From: Methanomassiliicoccaceae archaeon
GTDB taxonomy: Archaea > Thermoplasmatota > Thermoplasmata > Methanomassiliicoccales > Methanomethylophilaceae
Direction: 5' to 3'
Length of the DNA stretch: 9,443 bases
Assembly (NCBI GenBank): GCA_009776625.1
Contig: WRNL01000051.1
Span: forward strand, 1 to 9,443
How positions within the stretch are numbered: the first letter of the stretch is position 1; each line of letters begins with the position of its first letter. Below are positions 6,927-9,443 of the stretch, one piece after another. The position numbers and the translations under genes are program-made. Below the pieces are notes generated by a model. That model saw only the letters and a list, made by a program, of their open reading frames with translations, had not been told where the DNA came from and ran no database searches.

Positions 6927-6986
6927 CCAAATCTTGATTTGCCAAATCGTGATTTGCTAAATCGTGATTTGCCAAATCGTGATTTG
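6927..6986 (-). repeat. Four tandem 15-bp palindromic units in the ATPase promoter/leader
   Basis: Units at 6927-6941, 6942-6956, 6957-6971 and 6972-6986. On the plus strand the consensus is CCAAATCGTGATTTG, with single changes in unit 1 (CTTG for CGTG) and unit 3 (CT for CC). Each unit contains the inverted repeat CAAATC-NT-GATTTG, so the array is four near-palindromes at 15-bp period. It abuts the TATA box at 6986-6997 and spans the predicted transcription start to about 8 bp before the ATPase start codon. It could be an array of repressor sites, or a series of hairpins in the leader RNA. Because 15 is a multiple of three, the array also reads through in frame with the ATPase as LANHD repeats, but no ATG opens it. 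Confidence 0.85.
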
Positions 6987-6997
6987 GTTATATAACC
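6986..6997 (-). promoter_or_regulatory. Palindromic TATA box of the ATPase gene
   Basis: GGTTATATAACC is a perfect 12-bp palindrome directly adjoining the fourth repeat unit. Read on the minus strand it predicts transcription from about 6965, a leader of about 47 nt made almost wholly of the repeats. Being symmetric, it could in principle also be used in the opposite direction. Confidence 0.6.
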
Positions 6998-7096
6998 ATT
7001 GCTGGTGTCTGAACCGCCCTTGAGCGAAACGGGAGGGGGCACGCCGTTCCTGACAGCGTGCGGGAACCGCCACGAGCAGGGCGCAAAAGGGTCAAT
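6998..7096. other. Structured intergenic stretch between divergent ATPase and rps15
   Basis: No credible reading frame. GCACGC (7039-7044) pairs with GCGTGC (7056-7061). GTTCC (7046-7050) could instead pair with GGAAC (7063-7067), so the two stems exclude each other. GAACCGCC occurs twice in direct orientation, at 7011-7018 and 7064-7071. A TATAAAAG motif pointing left lies at its right edge (about 7096-7103, minus strand). These features could reflect a small RNA or an extended leader. I find no tRNA arms and no C/D box pair, so this is only a candidate. Confidence 0.3.
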
Positions 7097-7104
7097 CTTT
7101 TATA
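7096..7104 (+). promoter_or_regulatory. Upstream candidate TATA box for rps15 (also reads as TATA on the minus strand)
   Basis: CTTTTATA preceded by CAAT, a plausible BRE-like context. Use of this box would start transcription near 7127 and give rps15 a leader of about 38 nt that includes GGAG at 7151-7154, 10 nt before the ATG. The complementary strand reads TATAAAAG and could equally drive leftward transcription. Confidence 0.4.
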
Positions 7105-7137
7105 CTCCTTCTTAATTGGAGTGTCAAGCCTCGCCGC

Positions 7138-7146
7138 ATATATAAT
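7138..7146 (+). promoter_or_regulatory. Proximal candidate TATA box for rps15
   Basis: ATATATAAT centred about 23 bp before the rps15 ATG at 7165; use of this box would give a leaderless message. It competes with the upstream candidate at 7096-7104, and the sequence alone does not decide between them. Confidence 0.45.
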
Positions 7147-7164
7147 GATCGGAGAATCAAAAAT

Positions 7165-7620
7165 ATGGCAAGAATGCACACAAGAAGGAAGGGCAGGTCC
7201 TGTTCGAAACGCCCCATGATTAGCGAGAACCCCGAGTGGGTCCCGCTCACCGCCGCCGAGATAGAGGACCTCATCGTGCAGTTCACCGAGAGCGGGAACA
7301 CGTCCGCGAGGATAGGGCTCGTGCTCAGGGACCAGTACGGGGTCCCCAACGTGAGGTTGGCGACGGGGAAGACCGTCACCGAGATCATGAAGGAGAAAGG
7401 GGTCATGCCCGACCTCCCGGAGGATCTCTCCAACCTTATGAGGAGGGCGATCTCCCTCAACGTCCACATAAAGAACAACAAGGGGGACGTGTCCAACCTG
7501 AGGGGGCTGCACCTGATCGAGGCGAAGATCAGGAGGCTGGAGCGCTACTACAAGAGGAACGGCATCCTACCCCCGACATGGAAATACTCCCTCGCGAACG
7601 CAGAGATAATGCTCAAGTGA
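7165..7620 (+). CDS. rps15: Small ribosomal subunit protein uS15 (S15), archaeal type
   Basis: A 151-residue protein matching archaeal/eukaryotic S15 (eukaryotic S13) rather than the ~89-residue bacterial form. It opens with MARMHTRRKGRSCSKRP, the standard archaeal N-terminus, which fixes the start. The middle has the EDLIVQFTESGNTSARIG helix-turn and YGVPNVRLATGKTV. The end carries the uS15 core: SLNVHIKNNKGDVSN, then LIEAKIRRLERYYKRNG and the final LPPTWKY. It binds 16S rRNA in the platform region of the 30S subunit. The DHH nuclease gene begins 7 bases after its stop, an arrangement I know from other euryarchaea, so the two form an operon that links translation with replication/repair. Confidence 0.97.
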   Translation: MARMHTRRKGRSCSKRPMISENPEWVPLTAAEIEDLIVQFTESGNTSARIGLVLRDQYGVPNVRLATGKTVTEIMKEKGVMPDLPEDLSNLMRRAISLNVHIKNNKGDVSNLRGLHLIEAKIRRLERYYKRNGILPPTWKYSLANAEIMLK

Positions 7621-7627
7621 GGGCCGC

Positions 7628-8971
7628 ATGGACGACGGCGTCCTCCCTCCCAAACTCCTTACCACCTTATCCCAGGCCGCCGGCATCGTCGGCGGCCACG
7701 ACTTCGTCCAGGTGTATTCCCACTACGACGCGGACGGCATATCCGCCGCGGCTATAACCGCGAAGGCCCTCCTCAGGGCGGGGAAGGCGTTCAGGGTGAC
7801 CCTCCTGACGAGCCTGAACGACCAGGCCATGGAGGCCATAAGGGGCGACCCGTCGGGGTGCGTCATCCTCACCGACCTCGGCGCGTCGTACCTGGAGGAG
7901 CTGGGCTCCCTGGGGAGGGACGTCATCGTCCTCGACCACCACCCCCCCGAGGGGGAGTCGGCGGGCGTGTGCCACGCGAACCCGCACCTCTACGGGATCG
8001 ACGGCATGACGGACGGGTGCGGCGCCACCATGGCCTTCCTGTTCGCCGTCACGCTGAGCGAGGGGAACTGGGACCTGGTGCAGGTCGCGCTGGCTGGGAT
8101 CGCTGGCGACAAGCAGCACATCAACGGCCTCAAGGGGCTGAACGCCCCCCTGTACAAAGGCGGGCTGGCGAAGGGCTACATAAAAACGCTGGAGGGGTCG
8201 ATGGCGCCCTCCGGGCAGCTCACCTCCGAGCTCTTCCTCTCGACGGAGCCCTTCCTTGCGGGGGTCAGCGGCAGCGCGGAGGGCGTCGCCGCGCTCCTGG
8301 ACTCGGCCGGCATCGGCCGGGAGAAGTACTACAGGGACCTCACCGCGAGGGAGAGGCGGAAGCTCTCCTCCCTCATCGCGCTGGGGCTCGTGGAGCAGGG
8401 GGCGTCCACACAGACCATGCTCGAGCTCTCCCGCACGAGGTACCAGCTGAGGGACTGGGACGCCGACGCGGAGGCGCTGGGGTCGATGCTGAACGGGTGC
8501 GGGCGCCTCGGCCTCGGCGGCGTGGGGGTGTCCGCCGGCATGGGGGACGCGAGGTGCGTGTCGAAGGCGGCGGAGCTGGAGAACGCATCGAAGGCCCAGG
8601 TGCTCGATGGGGCCCTCGCGCTCCATGGGGCGGGCCTCAACCAGATGGACAACATCCAGTGGTTCGACAGCTCGGAGTCCGGGTTCACCGGGATGCTCTG
8701 CGGCGTCGCGATGGGCTACATGGGGGACCCCTCGAAGCCCACGGTGGGGGTGAACAGGTCGGAGGAGACAGCCAAGGTGTCCTCGAGGGCGACGTTCGGC
8801 CTCTTGGACAAGGGGGTCGACCTCTCGGCCGCGCTGAGGGAGGCCTGCGCGTCCGTGGGCGGGACGGGCGGCGGCCACCGGATAGCCAGCGGGGGCTCCT
8901 GCCCGAGGGGCAGGTGCGACGAGCTGCTTTCGAACCTCGATGCTATCATAGGGCGGCAGCTGGGCCGCTGA
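7628..8971 (+). CDS. RecJ/GAN-like DHH-family single-strand nuclease
   Basis: A 447-residue DHH/DHHA1 phosphoesterase of the archaeal RecJ type. The DHH domain holds HYDADG (32-37; Asp34 and Asp36), LTDLGA with Asp83, the signature DHH at 103-105, and AGIAGDKQH with Asp161, so all manganese-binding residues appear present. The C-terminal DHHA1 domain ends with GGGHRIASGG (414-423). Known members degrade single-stranded DNA or RNA; some (GAN) bind the archaeal GINS complex and are viewed as Cdc45 relatives. The gene is 7 bases after rps15, with GAGG at 7619-7622 overlapping the rps15 stop and 5 nt before the ATG. It is convergent with kae1, stop to stop with a 3-bp gap. With more than one DHH paralogue usual per archaeal genome, assignment to GAN rather than another RecJ-like subgroup is tentative. 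Confidence 0.9.
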   Translation: MDDGVLPPKLLTTLSQAAGIVGGHDFVQVYSHYDADGISAAAITAKALLRAGKAFRVTLLTSLNDQAMEAIRGDPSGCVILTDLGASYLEELGSLGRDVIVLDHHPPEGESAGVCHANPHLYGIDGMTDGCGATMAFLFAVTLSEGNWDLVQVALAGIAGDKQHINGLKGLNAPLYKGGLAKGYIKTLEGSMAPSGQLTSELFLSTEPFLAGVSGSAEGVAALLDSAGIGREKYYRDLTARERRKLSSLIALGLVEQGASTQTMLELSRTRYQLRDWDADAEALGSMLNGCGRLGLGGVGVSAGMGDARCVSKAAELENASKAQVLDGALALHGAGLNQMDNIQWFDSSESGFTGMLCGVAMGYMGDPSKPTVGVNRSEETAKVSSRATFGLLDKGVDLSAALREACASVGGTGGGHRIASGGSCPRGRCDELLSNLDAIIGRQLGR

Positions 8972-8974
8972 CGC

Positions 8975-9443
8975 TCACAGCGGCCTCCACACGGCCTCGA
9001 CCTCGTCGGTCCTGAACCTCTGCCTGACCTCAGTGTCCCCTATGCCCATCCTCACGCCGGAGCCGTGCATGATGCTCCCGAGCCATGCGATCATGGCGCC
9101 GTTGTCTACGCAAAGCCTCCTGTCCGGGACGTACATCGTCGCGCCGCGGTCCTCGGCCATGTCCCTCATCATCTCCTGCAGGCGGAGGTTCTGCGCCACC
9201 CCTCCCCCGAGGAGGACCTCGTCCTTGCCTATGTGCGCCATCGCCCTCTCCGTGACCTCGGCTAGCATCGCGAAGGCCGTCTCCTGCACCGAGTACGCTA
9301 TGTCCTCCAGCCTGTGGCCCCTCTCCTTCAGGATGAGGGCGGACGTCATCATCCCGGAGAAGGCCATGTCCATGCCCTTGACCGAGTACGGGAGGGGGAG
9401 GAGCCTGTCCCCCTCTTTGGCGAGCCTCTCTATGGCGGGGCCG
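8975..9443 (-). CDS. kae1: Kae1, tRNA N6-threonylcarbamoyladenosine (t6A) synthase subunit of KEOPS (5' truncated by window)
   Basis: The C-terminal 155 residues of Kae1/TsaD/Qri7 family protein; the first half, with the iron-binding histidine motif, lies outside the window. Visible landmarks are LPYSVKGMDMAFSG, EDIAYSVQETAFAML, EVTERAMAH, LLGGGVAQNLRL, EDRGATMYVP, and DNGAMIAWLG with the conserved metal-ligand Asp. Kae1 transfers the threonylcarbamoyl group to A37 of ANN-decoding tRNAs, working with Bud32, Cgi121 and Pcc1. The reading frame stops right after FRTDEVEAVWRPL, the normal end of the Kae1 domain, so this copy is not fused to the Bud32 kinase as it is in Methanocaldococcus and Thermoplasma. 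The frame continues open to the window edge, so the first ATG visible inside it (9371-9373) is not the start. Confidence 0.95.
   Translation of the reverse strand, partial: GPAIERLAKEGDRLLPLPYSVKGMDMAFSGMMTSALILKERGHRLEDIAYSVQETAFAMLAEVTERAMAHIGKDEVLLGGGVAQNLRLQEMMRDMAEDRGATMYVPDRRLCVDNGAMIAWLGSIMHGSGVRMGIGDTEVRQRFRTDEVEAVWRPL

Noticed and set aside
6927..6986. CRISPR array.
   Set aside because: The 15-bp units are contiguous with no spacers, so this is a tandem repeat.
7000..7080. Possible tRNA in the spacer left of rps15, suggested by GGTTC-like segments and stems.
   Set aside because: No cloverleaf can be drawn: the T-arm, anticodon arm and 7-bp acceptor stem are not present together on either strand.
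7667..8878. A 403-codon minus-strand frame opposite the DHH nuclease gene.
   Set aside because: Antisense shadow; repetitive R/P/A/H composition and no motif, while the plus strand has a full set of DHH/DHHA1 motifs.

Overview
The window is GC-rich DNA with eleven protein genes and no rRNA, tRNA, CRISPR array or insertion sequence that I can see. It is archaeal: it carries fibrillarin-like FlpA, archaeal-type ribosomal protein S15, a RecJ/GAN-type DHH nuclease, Kae1, a NADP phosphatase/NAD kinase fusion, a free-standing JAMM protease, a DUF234-type archaeal ATPase, and archaeal TATA boxes about 22-40 bp upstream of starts. High GC, heavy use of AGG for arginine, TGA at all eleven stops, and 4-helix membrane proteins of a lineage-specific kind suggest Thermoplasmata, perhaps a Methanomassiliicoccales-like methanogen. 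That placement is inference; no methanogenesis gene is present.

Layout. Positions 1-1117 (+) hold the C-terminal three quarters of a phosphohexomutase-fold protein in which every recognisable active-site loop is degenerate. Convergent with it, 1118-3093 (-) is a two-gene operon: a NADP phosphatase/NAD kinase fusion followed, with a 4-bp overlap, by a small JAMM/MPN+ protease. Next on the minus strand (3169-4179) are two paralogous four-helix membrane proteins of unknown function, each with its own TATA box. A compact divergent promoter region (4180-4290) separates them from a plus-strand pair, flpA and a Nudix hydrolase (4291-5311). A 194-bp spacer follows.

Positions 5506-6918 (-) encode an accessory-looking STAND-like ATPase with a C-terminal nuclease-like domain. 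Its promoter carries the most striking non-coding element here: four tandem 15-bp palindromic units directly beside a perfectly palindromic TATA box. A structured spacer separates it from the divergent rps15-DHH nuclease operon (7165-8971, +). The window ends in the convergent C-terminal half of kae1 (8975-9443, -).

How the genes fit together. Most are information-processing housekeeping genes (rRNA 2'-O-methylation, small-subunit protein, replication/repair nuclease, t6A tRNA modification) or cofactor metabolism (NAD(P)). The items most worth a second look are the apparent phosphohexomutase pseudoenzyme, the palindrome array at the ATPase promoter, the paralogous membrane pair, and the structured DNA between the ATPase and rps15.
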